64,000 nucleotides of DNA from Paenibacillus wynnii. GTDB lineage: Bacteria > Bacillota > Bacilli > Paenibacillales > Paenibacillaceae. Both the position numbers and the translations under genes were made by a program. Below the pieces are notes generated by a model. The model worked only from the letters and a program-made list of their open reading frames with translations. It was not told the DNA's origin and did not search any database. The stretch's first letter is position 1. Each line of letters starts with the position of its first letter. Shown in pieces: positions 1 through 9,091 of this stretch. Where the stretch lies: contig NZ_JQCR01000003.1 in the NCBI RefSeq assembly GCF_000757885.1, positions 1,116,001-1,180,000 of the forward strand, read 5' to 3'.

Positions 1-919
1 TAATTTCAGAATGAAATGTGGTAATCGCTATATAGAGGGATGGTAGAGTTGTAGAGAGAATGGAGAAAAACAGACGTAGGATACGAATCCAGCTTCCAGC
101 ATAGGGGCTCTGGTAGTAATCCTCTGAGGACTGCAGCAGTGAAAAAAAGGTCGCAGGTGCAAGCAGTGCTGAAGGCGTACCATCCGTCAATATGCCAATC
201 CGCCCTTCCATTAAAGAAGCGGCAACAGAATCAGGTCGCTCCGTATATTGAAATATGGGAAAAGGAGTGGGTTTGTTTGTTTTCAAATGCTCCGCCAGAT
301 AACTGCTTCCCAGAATCCCGTCAATCGAGATGTTCTTCAGCTTTTCATCAATATCAGCCAAAACCTCCGGTTTATGTAAACCTTCAATATAGACAACATA
401 TACATCTGTTTTTGTGTATTTGCCAATGGTATAAAGCTTAATCTTTAAATCCGGGTGCTTGATCTTATGACGAAGCAGGGATAGATTACTTTGAATATCC
501 TCAATAAAAGCCTCCTGGGGGCCAATGACTACTAATTCATTCTTGGATTCAGAAATGGCTCTTTTTTGATACTGCGTTAGTTTAAAATAATATAGAAAAG
601 GAAGTCCTTCAATATATAGAACCACATTACCAGCTACAACAAGATCGATTGCTTCTGCCAGATCAAAAGCTTTAATGGAAGGGAGTGGAAATACTGACTC
701 TCTATCTAGACGCTCCAAAAAAACCGGCCAATTAGAATTATTAGAATTTGCTTCTGCTTGAAGCGGTAAGCTAATGAAGTTCTGTACGCTCTGATTTTCT
801 ACAATGGAAGGAATGTACATTAGCATACAAGTATGACCATGAACACGAATGGACTGATTTACTGCATCCGTACAGTCCGTGAGTTGCTCCTTGATACGAT
901 CCAATATCCTGTCAGTCAT
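1..919 (-). CDS. GerA-family spore germination receptor subunit (A type), 3' end beyond window
   Basis: The reverse strand reads without interruption for 306 codons from an ATG at 919, preceded by GGAGGTGAGCAGC, to the window edge. The soluble N-terminal half contains the family signature around MEGRIGILTDGTPSALLAP, followed by EDYYQSPYAGSWIRILR and the start of the first membrane segment (ILSTTLPSLYIAITTF). This is the layout of GerAA/GerBA/GerKA subunits, inner-membrane germinant receptors that trigger spore germination. About 300 of roughly 480-500 expected residues are present; B and C subunits, if any, lie left of the window. The family assignment is firm, the germinant is unknown. Confidence 0.9.
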   Translation of the reverse strand, partial: MTDRILDRIKEQLTDCTDAVNQSIRVHGHTCMLMYIPSIVENQSVQNFISLPLQAEANSNNSNWPVFLERLDRESVFPLPSIKAFDLAEAIDLVVAGNVVLYIEGLPFLYYFKLTQYQKRAISESKNELVVIGPQEAFIEDIQSNLSLLRHKIKHPDLKIKLYTIGKYTKTDVYVVYIEGLHKPEVLADIDEKLKNISIDGILGSSYLAEHLKTNKPTPFPIFQYTERPDSVAASLMEGRIGILTDGTPSALLAPATFFSLLQSSEDYYQSPYAGSWIRILRLFFSILSTTLPSLYIAITTFHSEI

Positions 920-1147
920 GCTGCTCACCTCCAATAAGAAAACTGTGAAGTGATCTTATTTTGCCATTTATTGTCTGAATTATGTAAACAGGTTAAAAAA
1001 TAGCCACACACTGTCACGCTAGACAGCATTCAACGCATTCTGGAAGAGGTACTTAGAGGGATATTGGTGGAGAGCGTATTCTATTGGGGGCGAGCGTATT
1101 TTGGTGGACAGTGAAGCCTCTATTTACTGAAATCAACGATTACCAAA

Positions 1148-1290
1148 ATGTATGCGGACTGTGTGGACGTTAATGGTTCCAATACCGTGGTTTATAATGC
1201 TTTTACAGTGTAATAGTGGCTCTGGTGTCCCCATACTCTCCCAAAAGGCCGTATTTGTAGAAATAGCGTCTGTACAGTCCGTATGTGCAA
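1148..1290. repeat. Imperfect palindromic intergenic repeat, copy A
   Basis: The left end carries TGTATGCGGACTGTGTGGAC. The right end, read on the other strand, carries CATACGGACTGTACAGACGC, so the two ends are inverted relatives about 140 bp apart. A related element at 17321-17436 shares TATGCGGACTGTG and AAATAGCGTC. This suggests a small non-coding repeat family. Confidence 0.5.
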
Positions 1291-1292
1291 CA

Positions 1293-1322
1293 AGCCAGCC
1301 TCCGAATTATCAGAGACTGGCT
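1293..1322 (-). terminator. Hairpin downstream of the aldo/keto reductase gene
   Basis: The 6-bp arms AGCCAG and CTGGCT flank a loop that can pair further (CTC/GAG). On the minus strand the hairpin is followed only by TTGTTGC, so it is a weak intrinsic terminator. Confidence 0.45.
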
Positions 1323-1346
1323 AGTTTATGTTTACGATTCATCTAC

Positions 1347-2339
1347 TTAATTTCTAAAATCAAGCCCGCCCAATACCGGATGCGGAACATAAGGTTCTTC
1401 TAACCGGTGGAGTTCTTCTGGACTTAGTCGAACAGAAACAGCGGAGGCAGCATCTTCTAAATGATACATCTTAGTCGCTCCGATTATAGGGGCCGAAACC
1501 GGCTGCTTCTGAAGGACCCAAGCAAGTGCCACCTGTGCACGTGGAATGCCTCGCTCTTCGGCAATTTGTTTAACACGCAGGGCGACAATACGGTCTGCCT
1601 CCTCCGTTTGTGAATAGAGTTGCTTTGCAAATTGGTCTGTCTCCGAACGTAAACTGCTTTCCTCCCAATCACGGGTTAAACGACCTCGAGCAAGCGGACT
1701 CCAAGGAATCACACCGATACCTTCTTCTTTACACAGTGGCAGCATTTCGCGTTCCTCCTCCCGATAGAGAAGATTTAGATAATTCTGCATAGAAATAAAT
1801 CGAGTCCAGCCATGGCGCTCGGAAGTATTCAGCGCTTTCAGAAATTGCCAAGCATACATGGAGGAAGCTCCGATATAGCGAGCCTTTCCGGCTTTAACTA
1901 CATCATGAAGGGCCTCCATCGTCTCTTCGATTGGCGTTTCACTATCCCAGCGGTGGATTTGGTACAAATCTACATAATCGGTACCGAGCCGTTTAAGGCT
2001 GTGGTCAATTTCTGTCATGATTACTTTACGAGAAAGACCGCCGCCGTTAGGACCCGGCCGCATTCTACCATGGACTTTTGTAGCGAGTACAACCTCATCC
2101 CGGTATGCGAAATCTTTTAAAGCCCGTCCTACGATCTCCTCACTGGTTCCATCGGAATAAATATTGGCCGTATCAAAAAAGTTAATTCCAAGCTCTAATG
2201 CTTTCTTGATAAAGGGTCGGCTTTCTTCCTCATTTAAAGACCAAGAGTGAGAGCCACGATCAGGAATTCCATAGCTCATACAACCCAGACATATACGTGA
2301 AACATCGAGTCCGCTAGAACCTAACTTTGCATATTCCAT
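1347..2339 (-). CDS. Aldo/keto reductase family oxidoreductase
   Basis: This is a 330-residue NADPH-dependent aldo/keto reductase, the usual size for the family. Visible hallmarks are the N terminus MEYAKLGSSGLDVSRICLG, the catalytic Asp-Tyr region FDTANIYSDGTSEEIVG, the catalytic Lys in LATKVHG and the His in YQIHRWD. Near the C terminus, PIIGATKMYHLEDA is the cofactor-phosphate segment. It resembles general-stress AKR proteins that reduce small aldehydes and ketones; the true substrate cannot be read from sequence. It is monocistronic, with its own hairpin downstream. Confidence 0.93.
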   Translation of the reverse strand: MEYAKLGSSGLDVSRICLGCMSYGIPDRGSHSWSLNEEESRPFIKKALELGINFFDTANIYSDGTSEEIVGRALKDFAYRDEVVLATKVHGRMRPGPNGGGLSRKVIMTEIDHSLKRLGTDYVDLYQIHRWDSETPIEETMEALHDVVKAGKARYIGASSMYAWQFLKALNTSERHGWTRFISMQNYLNLLYREEEREMLPLCKEEGIGVIPWSPLARGRLTRDWEESSLRSETDQFAKQLYSQTEEADRIVALRVKQIAEERGIPRAQVALAWVLQKQPVSAPIIGATKMYHLEDAASAVSVRLSPEELHRLEEPYVPHPVLGGLDFRN

Positions 2340-2431
2340 CTACATATTCCTTCTTTCCAAGGTTATAAAGAGAAGATCATGTATAGTATAGCGCATGAGA
2401 TACCATAGATGGAAATCCATACCTAACTAAT

Positions 2432-3286
2432 TCAAATGAAAGGTTTCAGTTTCTGCAAAAGATTTCGGAGCTGCTCAGAGGATTCTTCATAAATTATTTT
2501 GGCCTGATTATTATGTGTAAACAAACTGATCCTCGCCAGATCTTCTTCACATTTTTCAAGTAAAGCATATAATTGCGGCTTATCCTGAGATTTTGGCTTT
2601 TGGATTTTATCCGCGTATAAGTCTACCGTCAGTTCACCGTAAGCATCCACTTGCCCCATGAAAACATCCTCAACAGTAATAGCACGCTTCACCAATTCCC
2701 TTTGCAGCCAAGTTCGTGTCAATCCGAAGGAATCTAAAGAATCATCCATCATATTTCCATCCATGATTACAGTTTGCGGCGCCTCTTCCGTTGCTATTTG
2801 GATCCCAAGGAGTTTCGGTGTCAACGGTTGATTTTCCCTGGTTAGCATCACATTGATCCCACCGTCCGTCTCCATAACAGCAAACTCGACATCTGCAACC
2901 CTGAACACATCTTTTTTTCGCAGGGCTGCCAGTAAGTCATCAGTCGTTAAGCGCTCTTTTTTTAGATTATCTTCTAATATCTTTCCATCTTTGATTAACA
3001 CAGTTGACTTACTGTCAATGAAATCTCTTGCCTTTTTGCTTTTCATTTGTAAAATCTCAATACCAAATGAAACGCCGATCCACACAGCAAGCGCTAAAAG
3101 CCCTAAATACCATTTCTTATCCGTATCAAGAGATATATAGGCGGCCAATCCCCCAATGGTGATACCTGTAATGTACTCAAAGACTGAAAGCTGTGAAACT
3201 TGCCTTTTCCCCAGCAATTTAGTTAGGAAGAAAAGTACACCGATTGAAAATAGCGTCCGAAAAATAACTTCCAACGATTCCATCAT
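2432..3286 (-). CDS. DUF421/YetF-type membrane protein
   Basis: The 284-residue protein begins with three hydrophobic segments within residues 8-80 (LFSIGVLFFLTKLLGKRQ, FEYITGITIGGLAAYI, YLGLLALAVWIGVSFGIEIL). A soluble region with the family signature follows (STVLIKDGKILEDNLKKERL, DLLAALRKKDVFRVADVEFA, GGINVMLT). This is the DUF421/YetF architecture found in Bacillus YetF, YkjA and YrbG, some of which are spore-membrane or stress associated. The biochemical role of the family is poorly defined. It stands alone between convergent intergenic gaps, with a ribosome binding site (GGGAG) upstream. Confidence 0.85.
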   Translation of the reverse strand: MMESLEVIFRTLFSIGVLFFLTKLLGKRQVSQLSVFEYITGITIGGLAAYISLDTDKKWYLGLLALAVWIGVSFGIEILQMKSKKARDFIDSKSTVLIKDGKILEDNLKKERLTTDDLLAALRKKDVFRVADVEFAVMETDGGINVMLTRENQPLTPKLLGIQIATEEAPQTVIMDGNMMDDSLDSFGLTRTWLQRELVKRAITVEDVFMGQVDAYGELTVDLYADKIQKPKSQDKPQLYALLEKCEEDLARISLFTHNNQAKIIYEESSEQLRNLLQKLKPFI

Positions 3287-3388
3287 CTGGTAGTCTCCCT
3301 TTACTTATATATACGATTTCTTGTAATCCTAATTATTCGCCTATAAGAAGAAAACCATCCATTTCCTATTGGCACGTTTAAAAGCAAA

Positions 3389-3421
3389 CAGCCATGCCCT
3401 CATATACCGAGAGCATGACTG
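3389..3421 (-). terminator. Intrinsic terminator of the sugar oxidoreductase/TIM-barrel operon
   Basis: Arms CAGTCATGC and GCATGGCTG (one mismatch), with an inner CTC/GAG extension, are followed on the minus strand by TTTGCTTTT. It lies 26 bases past the stop at 3447. Confidence 0.75.
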
Positions 3422-3446
3422 TACGATTTACTGCAACATATTTACT

Positions 3447-4526
3447 TCAGTTTGAGAATGAACTGCTATGCTGAAACTGACTATTCGGAGTCTTTATGAA
3501 CTTTTCAATGTTAATCTTTCTACCCGTCTTGGTGCTTTCGAGTGCACCTAGAACCATAGCCATACTGAACCGATTATCCCGGCAATCCGTTTCTGCGGGA
3601 CGGTTCTCTTCAAGTGAAAGGAACAGCTCATCCAAACAACCTTGATGGAACGTGCGCTGGAGATCGATAACCCCCCCTTCAACCCGTGTGTGCTCCCGAG
3701 TGAATTTACCGGTTTGATCCCCCTCCGATATAACCTCGGCATAAGGAGCTCCAATTCCATCCCAAATCGCTGTTCCTTTCTCACCGGAAATACGCCAAGA
3801 GGCTTCCCATGATGTAGGAACACCTTCTGCGCACCAAGAGCCTTGATAGCAGAATATGGAGCCGTCTGACATTTCAAAGATACAAATGGCGGATGCATTT
3901 CCTTTATACCAGGAGCCTGGAGGATTGAATTCCTGACAATAGACCGAAACAGGGTCTGCCCCGATGATCATCCTAGCTGCATCGAATGTATGAATTGCCA
4001 TATCCAACAGTAAAGGACTGTCCATCATATCCCGAAAACCGCCAAAATGAGGGCCTAGAAAAAACTCAGCACCCATATAACCGGGCCTGCCGATAGTTCC
4101 TGATCTAATCAATTCTTGCAAAGAACGAATTCGGGGGTCAAAGCGCCGATTTTGCATGACTGCATGTGATCTCCCCGTAAGATCGGATAAGGCTACAATT
4201 CCATTACATTGCTCCATTGTTTCGGCAAGCGGTTTTTCTCCAAAAACATCACAACCAAGCTCCATGGAAGCAGTTGCAATATTGTAGTGACTTGCAGGTA
4301 CTGTAACGTCAAATACCAGATTGGCTCCCGTTTCCTTGATCGCTTCTTCTATATTGTCAAAGAGTCGGCAGGATAGTCCTTTCTTATCCGCCATCACCTT
4401 AGCGAATTCAAGCTTAATATCAACGAGAGCAACCATTTCTACATCCGAACGATTTAAAGCGTAATCAATCCAGGCATTAGACATCCCTCCGCAGCCCGCA
4501 ATAATGACTCTGTATTTGACAGCCAT
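3447..4526 (-). CDS. Gfo/Idh/MocA family oxidoreductase
   Basis: An NAD(P)-dependent sugar oxidoreductase of about 359 residues. The N-terminal Rossmann domain shows VIIAGCGGMSNAW, and the family's EKP motif is in DVFGEKPLAETMEQC (the Lys is catalytic in the family). The C-terminal GFO/IDH/MocA domain follows from about residue 130. A longer frame starts at a GTG (4538), but that codon touches GGGGA with no spacing; the ATG at 4526 has GGGGAG 11 bases upstream and is preferred. It lies 26 bp downstream of the TIM-barrel gene, so the pair probably acts on one sugar or inositol-like substrate under the divergent AraC regulator. Confidence 0.9.
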   Translation of the reverse strand: MAVKYRVIIAGCGGMSNAWIDYALNRSDVEMVALVDIKLEFAKVMADKKGLSCRLFDNIEEAIKETGANLVFDVTVPASHYNIATASMELGCDVFGEKPLAETMEQCNGIVALSDLTGRSHAVMQNRRFDPRIRSLQELIRSGTIGRPGYMGAEFFLGPHFGGFRDMMDSPLLLDMAIHTFDAARMIIGADPVSVYCQEFNPPGSWYKGNASAICIFEMSDGSIFCYQGSWCAEGVPTSWEASWRISGEKGTAIWDGIGAPYAEVISEGDQTGKFTREHTRVEGGVIDLQRTFHQGCLDELFLSLEENRPAETDCRDNRFSMAMVLGALESTKTGRKINIEKFIKTPNSQFQHSSSFSN

Positions 4527-4552
4527 ATCCCTATTCACTCCCCGCTTTCGGT

Positions 4553-5440
4553 TCAGACCGGATTAGGCACAAAGCTGCCGCCCCGACAGTTTTTCAAATA
4601 ATTCAAAGCGTGAACCTGACCTGTCATCTCTAACTCATCTCTATATACCGGATCATGCCAACCTTCAATGTCAATCGTTCCTTTGTAGCCGGCTTGGCGA
4701 AGAATGGAGATGATATCCGTCCAGTTGGTATCCCCAAAGCCCGGTGTACGGTGCCACACATAAGGTTTCGGACCGTGAATCCCGTATTCTTTTACAATAT
4801 CCCAAGCAATCGTAGCGTCTTTGCCATGTACATGGAACACTTTATCCATCCATTTACGCAGCTGCGGGATCGGATCTATCAAAGCCACCATCTGATGACA
4901 AGGTTCCCATTGAAGACCCATATTGTCGGAAGGAAAAGCATTGAACATCATTTCCCATGCTGTTGGGTTATGCGCAATATTCCAATCCCCGGAGGACCAA
5001 TCACCATCCATAGCACAGTTCTCAAAAGCAATACGCAGACCGCGATCAGCCGCTCTTTTCGAAAGCTCTCCAAATACTTCTGCATACTTTGGAATGGATT
5101 GGTCGATGGAACAGCCTGGCAAACGCCCCGTAAAGCCTGAAACTATATCCGTCCCGAATAAATGGGCATGGTCAATAAGCCGTTCCCAGCTTGCCACCGT
5201 ATCCGCATTGTCACCTGTATTGGTTAGAGGATTTCCGAAAATACCCACTGTAGAAATAACAAAGTTATGTTTATCCGCTAATTCACTTACACGTTTCGCT
5301 GTTTCCGTTAGATCTGTATCTCCGGTGGTTTGCCAGAAGGTTAGGCTAAAAGATTCGAAGCCGTGGGAAACGATTTGGGGAATGACCTTAACCGCAGAAT
5401 CGCCGCCCACCAATGTACCTATTCTTAATGAATCCATCAT
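4553..5440 (-). CDS. Sugar phosphate isomerase/epimerase, xylose-isomerase-like TIM barrel
   Basis: About 295 residues of an AP-endonuclease-2/xylose-isomerase-like barrel. Motifs include LRIGTLVGGDSAV at the N terminus, the metal-ligand Glu in RIAFENCAMDGDW, the His in FHVHGKDATI and the terminal strand GYKGTIDIEGWHDP. The longest frame begins at 5599 and would overlap the divergent regulator. The ATG at 5440 has GGAG 10 bases upstream and starts MMDSLRIGT, the expected N terminus. Such proteins isomerise or epimerise keto sugars and are often coupled to Gfo/Idh dehydrogenases, as here. The substrate is unknown. Confidence 0.88.
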   Translation of the reverse strand: MMDSLRIGTLVGGDSAVKVIPQIVSHGFESFSLTFWQTTGDTDLTETAKRVSELADKHNFVISTVGIFGNPLTNTGDNADTVASWERLIDHAHLFGTDIVSGFTGRLPGCSIDQSIPKYAEVFGELSKRAADRGLRIAFENCAMDGDWSSGDWNIAHNPTAWEMMFNAFPSDNMGLQWEPCHQMVALIDPIPQLRKWMDKVFHVHGKDATIAWDIVKEYGIHGPKPYVWHRTPGFGDTNWTDIISILRQAGYKGTIDIEGWHDPVYRDELEMTGQVHALNYLKNCRGGSFVPNPV

Positions 5441-5563
5441 CTTGATACCACTCCAATATTGGTTTATAGTTACTTCAACAACCTTAGTATATAGGTGATA
5501 AAGAGACATTTCTCTCATTATCTTGTGTAATAATAGTACAATCTTGTGGGAGTTGAGCAGCCA

Positions 5564-6448
5564 GTGACCAATCCAAGAGAGCTTAAGGAATATCCTCAAT
5601 TACAGGAAAAAACGTATCCTTTTCGCTTATTTTTTAATACAACGCTTGATACTAAAGTAAATCAGAACATCCTTTTTTTACACTGGCATGAGCATTTCGA
5701 GATTATTGTTATGGAACAGGGCAGCGCTGTTTTCCATATCGACAGCCAGCCTTATGAAGCACAGCAGGGAGATGTTTTGATTGTCCCTTCCGGGGGACTT
5801 CATGTCGGTTACAGCTTGCAAGGCGGGGATATTCGATATGTATCCATCGTAATTCACAGCACTTTATTTAATGATTGGGTCCCTGACCCGCTGCACGAGA
5901 AATTTGTTGCGCCTTATTTGGATAATCGCCTCCAGTTCCCGGTTAAACCAGATGAGCAGAATCAAACCTCGTCCGTTTATTACTCACTCTTATCCGGAAT
6001 CATCGCTGAATATCAAGAAAAGGGTCCAGCCTACCAGCTCATCATCAAGAATCAGCTGCATCTGCTGTTCACCTTGTTATCTCGAGCCTTCCTCCCCCAT
6101 CAGCAGATTGGGAAGCCCAAAGAACGTCTCTCTATTAACAGAGAACGCTTTAAACCGCTTTTGGAGCATCTTGAAGTGCATTTTACCGATAAAATATCAA
6201 TAGAGGAAGCCGCCAAATCAGTAAATCTGAATCCCTATCATTTCTGCAAAACTTTCAAAAAGCTGACTGGACGTACGTTTGTGGATTATGTAAATGTATG
6301 CCGTATGGATGAGGCTGAACGGCTGCTGCTGGAAACACACCTTAGTGTAACCGAAATCGCCGGCACGGTGGGCTGTGACAATCCGAATTATTTTACCAAA
6401 CTATATAAGCAATACAAAGGGCTGACTCCCTCGCAAGCCAGAAAATAA
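5564..6448 (+). CDS. AraC family transcriptional regulator with N-terminal cupin
   Basis: About 294 residues. An N-terminal AraC-type cupin (LHWHEHFEIIVMEQGSAVF, HIDSQPYEAQQGDVLIVPSG) would sense the sugar. Two C-terminal helix-turn-helix units follow (ISIEEAAKSVNLNPYHFCKT and LSVTEIAGTVGCDNPNYFTK), ending in the family's LTPSQARK. It is divergent from the TIM-barrel/oxidoreductase pair with about 120 bp between, so it likely activates that operon. A GTG at 5546 is in frame but has no ribosome binding site; the GTG at 5564 has GGGAG 11 bases upstream and is chosen. Either start leaves the domains intact. Confidence 0.9.
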   Translation: MTNPRELKEYPQLQEKTYPFRLFFNTTLDTKVNQNILFLHWHEHFEIIVMEQGSAVFHIDSQPYEAQQGDVLIVPSGGLHVGYSLQGGDIRYVSIVIHSTLFNDWVPDPLHEKFVAPYLDNRLQFPVKPDEQNQTSSVYYSLLSGIIAEYQEKGPAYQLIIKNQLHLLFTLLSRAFLPHQQIGKPKERLSINRERFKPLLEHLEVHFTDKISIEEAAKSVNLNPYHFCKTFKKLTGRTFVDYVNVCRMDEAERLLLETHLSVTEIAGTVGCDNPNYFTKLYKQYKGLTPSQARK

Positions 6449-6472
6449 GAATTAACATTACTCATTTAACAA

Positions 6473-6514
6473 AAGGACCACCTTTCGTAGAAAATTCTAC
6501 TTAAGGCGGTCCTT
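6473..6514. terminator. Bidirectional terminator between AraC regulator and DUF3221 gene
   Basis: A long stem pairs AAGGACC with GGTCCTT and continues inward through CCTT/AAGG and GTAGAA/TTCTAC. It serves the convergent genes ending at 6448 (plus) and 6520 (minus). Confidence 0.75.
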
Positions 6515-6519
6515 GTTTC

Positions 6520-7245
6520 TTATAGGTCTGACAAATCTACTTCCAGCCTTCTGACCGTCGCCTGAGCTGGCAATGATTCTAGAATGGTCCCTGTACTCCA
6601 CAGCTTAACCTGCTGACCCTTTTCTAAATCGGAGAAATGAATCTCTTTTTCTGCTTCATTGTACAATTCTGATCGGTCATTGAAAGAAAACCAGTAAGTA
6701 GGCATTTCTTTGCCCGGTTCTAGGATGAGTATTCGCAGGTGGTTATCTATACTTTCGACTTCTACAATCTCCCCAACTACATGCGGCTGACCTAACTTTT
6801 CGATAGTATAGCTCACCATATTTGGATCTATCAGCTTCTCGATTTCCGGTTTGGCCGTAGTTTCACTACTATCAGGCATTGTAATAGCCAATCTGTTTCC
6901 GATGACATCGATTGAAGAACCGTATACATTTTGCTTAAGGTAAAGATTATGCTCCTCCAAAAGCTTCTGAGCCGTTTCAAGTTCATGAATCGTGTACTCT
7001 ACATTATGCAATACATAAGTGTCGGCAATATAACGCTCTGCGAAGACATCTTGGATATCTTCATTCAGGCCAACGATATTCACATGAACCTTTTCATCCT
7101 GTAAATATATATCACCATTTGAGAACCCTTTATTGGATAAAAAAGTTCTGATCTGACCCTGAGGTGTAATATGTTGCGATAGGTTAAATATTAGTCCAAA
7201 GTATACGGTGCAAGTTCTATTGGCAACGCTGCTGGCCGGGTACAT
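6520..7245 (-). CDS. DUF3221 domain protein, probably 5'-truncated
   Basis: The C-terminal 100 residues look like the DUF3221/YobA-like domain: HVVGEIVEVES, TYWFSF, GQQVKLWSTG, LESLPAQATVRRLEVD. Upstream is a region (EDIQDVFAERYIADTYVL) unlike any domain I recognise. Family members normally begin with a lipoprotein signal; here the frame simply runs 55 bp into the end of the upstream oxidoreductase. There is no ATG, GTG or TTG with a ribosome binding site after that gene's stop. The real 5' end therefore seems to be lost, or translation starts inside the neighbour. Called as coding with that reservation. Confidence 0.55.
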   Translation of the reverse strand: MYPASSVANRTCTVYFGLIFNLSQHITPQGQIRTFLSNKGFSNGDIYLQDEKVHVNIVGLNEDIQDVFAERYIADTYVLHNVEYTIHELETAQKLLEEHNLYLKQNVYGSSIDVIGNRLAITMPDSSETTAKPEIEKLIDPNMVSYTIEKLGQPHVVGEIVEVESIDNHLRILILEPGKEMPTYWFSFNDRSELYNEAEKEIHFSDLEKGQQVKLWSTGTILESLPAQATVRRLEVDLSDL

Positions 7246-8294
7246 GTGCTCTTCATCTCATAATAAGTACGGGAATCAGATGATTCATGAAAAGCCCACA
7301 TGGCCTCAAGTACATGGTAAGCAAGCTCGGCACTTGCACGATGCGGACGTCCCTTCTGAATAGCATAGGCCATATCCGCTGGACCAATTCCACGGGTATT
7401 CTGGTCATACCCCGGAAGTAAAGGTTGTTCGGACCATTCAGCATCACCCATACGGCGAACCTTCACAGGTCCACCGAAGGTATTCGGATCTGGCACCTGT
7501 ATCGAGCCTTCCGTACCATAGATTTCGATAAAGGGTAAGTCGCTGCCACCGAAGACATCAAAGCTTGTAATTAGTGTGCCGATCGCTCCATTCTCGAATT
7601 GCAGGGTTCCTGCAATGTGAGTAGGAATATTTACGGGTATCTTTTGGCCGAATTTCTTCTCGCTAGTAATCGTTCGTTCCGTAAGAGCCTTACCGGTCAT
7701 CCCGGCAATGGTCTGAATCGGACCGAGCAGTTGGACTAGAGCGGTTAAGTAATAAGGTCCCATATCGAACATCGGTCCCCCGCCTGTCGCATAATAAAAC
7801 TCCGGATCCGGGTGCCAATGCTCATGTCCTCGCCCCATCATGAATGCAGTGGCTGCTATAGGAAGCCCGATTCCCCCCTCATTAATAAGCTTTAGTGCAG
7901 TCTGAATTCCAGCTCCTAAGAAGGTTTCCGGCGCACTCCCTACTAATAAACCCTTCTCCTTGGCCAATTCCAATACGCTTTGACCTTCCTCCTTAGTAAC
8001 AGCAAGCGGCTTTTCCACATAAACATGTTTCCCGGCATGGAGAGCTTTTAAGGTAACCTCTGCATGGGCTGCAGGTATCGTCAAATTGATCACAATCTTG
8101 ATTTCCGGGTCGCTCAGCAACTCTTCAGTTGTAAGAACTTTGGGGATATTGTATTGATTCGCTTGCTCCTGTGCTCTGGCAAGATCCATGTCGGCACACG
8201 CTACAAGATCGAGTATTTCGAACTTCTGACAGTTCTCCATATATATACTGCTAATTTTACCGCACCCAATGATACCGACTTTCACCTTTTCCAT
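7191..8294 (-). CDS. Gfo/Idh/MocA family oxidoreductase
   Basis: 367 residues. The Rossmann motif VGIIGCGKISSIY is at the N terminus and the EKP motif is in GKHVYVEKPLAVTKEEG. The GFO/IDH C-terminal domain contains GGGPMFDMGPYYLTALVQL, the catalytic Asp/His region of the family in variant form (Tyr-Tyr where many members have His). Its 3' end overlaps the damaged DUF3221 frame. It is the last of three genes read in the same direction (oxidoreductase, ThuA protein, oxidoreductase), with 24 bp to the next, so it belongs to one sugar-catabolic operon downstream of the LacI regulator. Confidence 0.9.
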   Translation of the reverse strand: MEKVKVGIIGCGKISSIYMENCQKFEILDLVACADMDLARAQEQANQYNIPKVLTTEELLSDPEIKIVINLTIPAAHAEVTLKALHAGKHVYVEKPLAVTKEEGQSVLELAKEKGLLVGSAPETFLGAGIQTALKLINEGGIGLPIAATAFMMGRGHEHWHPDPEFYYATGGGPMFDMGPYYLTALVQLLGPIQTIAGMTGKALTERTITSEKKFGQKIPVNIPTHIAGTLQFENGAIGTLITSFDVFGGSDLPFIEIYGTEGSIQVPDPNTFGGPVKVRRMGDAEWSEQPLLPGYDQNTRGIGPADMAYAIQKGRPHRASAELAYHVLEAMWAFHESSDSRTYYEMKSTCTRPAALPIELAPYTLD

Positions 8295-8318
8295 GTAAGT
8301 AGACCCTCCATTAAGATT

Positions 8319-9050
8319 CTATTGATTGTCAGCCATACCCGTGTATACATGACCTAAAGCCGCGCCGTCCTTCTCGCCTCGCAGAGCATTTTCTTTGCCC
8401 TCAGCAGCCCAAAGCAAACCTCTGCGCATCAACTCCTTAACCTGAGGGATTTCAACTATATCAGCTTGGTGTCCAAGAGAGTTGTAATATACACGGCCTA
8501 CGCCCCAACGTTTCGTCCAAATCACCGGCATATCCACAGCTTTGTTCAGTGCATGCGGACCTTCTGCCACGGGAAAACGAGTGGTTGCTAGAACTTCCAC
8601 AGCAGGGTCTACATGAAGATAGTATTGCTCGGTTGCGAGAGAAAAGTCTTCGATTCCCTCAACCAGCGAGCTAGAGCTTCCTTTAATCTCTACGGTATAT
8701 TTCACTCCATCATTCCCAGGGTGGGCTACCCACTGACCTCCGGTCATAAACTGCCAGTCTACATTCGTACGGAAGGAGTCACACATCCCGCCGTGACAAC
8801 CCGCAAGTCCTGTTCCGTTTTGAACTGCTGCCGATACGTTATCTACCCGCACTTGATCAATCTCACCCATCGTCCAGACTGGAACAATAAGGTCAAGTCC
8901 AAGCAGCTTTTCCGCATCATCGAAAGCCTCTAAGGTATTCGAAACCTCAACTTCAAAGCCATCTTGACGCAGAATGCCGGCAAAGATATCCGCTACCTGT
9001 TCTGGATCATGCCCATCCCAGCCACCCCATACAATCAACGATTTTTTCAT
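8319..9050 (-). CDS. ThuA domain protein
   Basis: 243 residues with the ThuA (glutamine-amidotransferase-like) fold. Features are SLIVWGGWDGHDPEQVA, LDLIVPVWTMGEID, the nucleophile-elbow-like GLAGCHGGMCDSF and VYYNSLGHQADI near the end. In Sinorhizobium, ThuA works with the Gfo/Idh-type ThuB in the breakdown of trehalose and related disaccharides through 3-keto sugars. Here it lies between two Gfo/Idh genes, which fits the same chemistry. The actual sugar is not known. Confidence 0.88.
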   Translation of the reverse strand: MKKSLIVWGGWDGHDPEQVADIFAGILRQDGFEVEVSNTLEAFDDAEKLLGLDLIVPVWTMGEIDQVRVDNVSAAVQNGTGLAGCHGGMCDSFRTNVDWQFMTGGQWVAHPGNDGVKYTVEIKGSSSSLVEGIEDFSLATEQYYLHVDPAVEVLATTRFPVAEGPHALNKAVDMPVIWTKRWGVGRVYYNSLGHQADIVEIPQVKELMRRGLLWAAEGKENALRGEKDGAALGHVYTGMADNQ

Positions 9051-9091
9051 CTCGATAACTCCTTAATATAGTTAATTATAAATATGATTAA

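Larger units (their letters stand above)
920..1346. other. Intergenic stretch between germination gene and aldo/keto reductase
   Basis: No convincing gene. It holds the upstream region of the gerAA-like gene, short GAGCGTATT direct repeats near 1071 and 1091, an imperfect palindromic repeat (about 1148-1290) and a hairpin at 1293-1322 downstream of the reductase. The open frame at 1152-1403 runs through the repeat, has no ribosome binding site and overlaps the reductase end. Confidence 0.6.

Noticed and set aside
139..441. 100-codon plus-strand frame
   Set aside because: It is opposite the clear gerAA-like gene and is a shadow.
1152..1403. 83-codon plus-strand frame
   Set aside because: It runs through the palindromic repeat, lacks a ribosome binding site and overlaps the reductase gene end.
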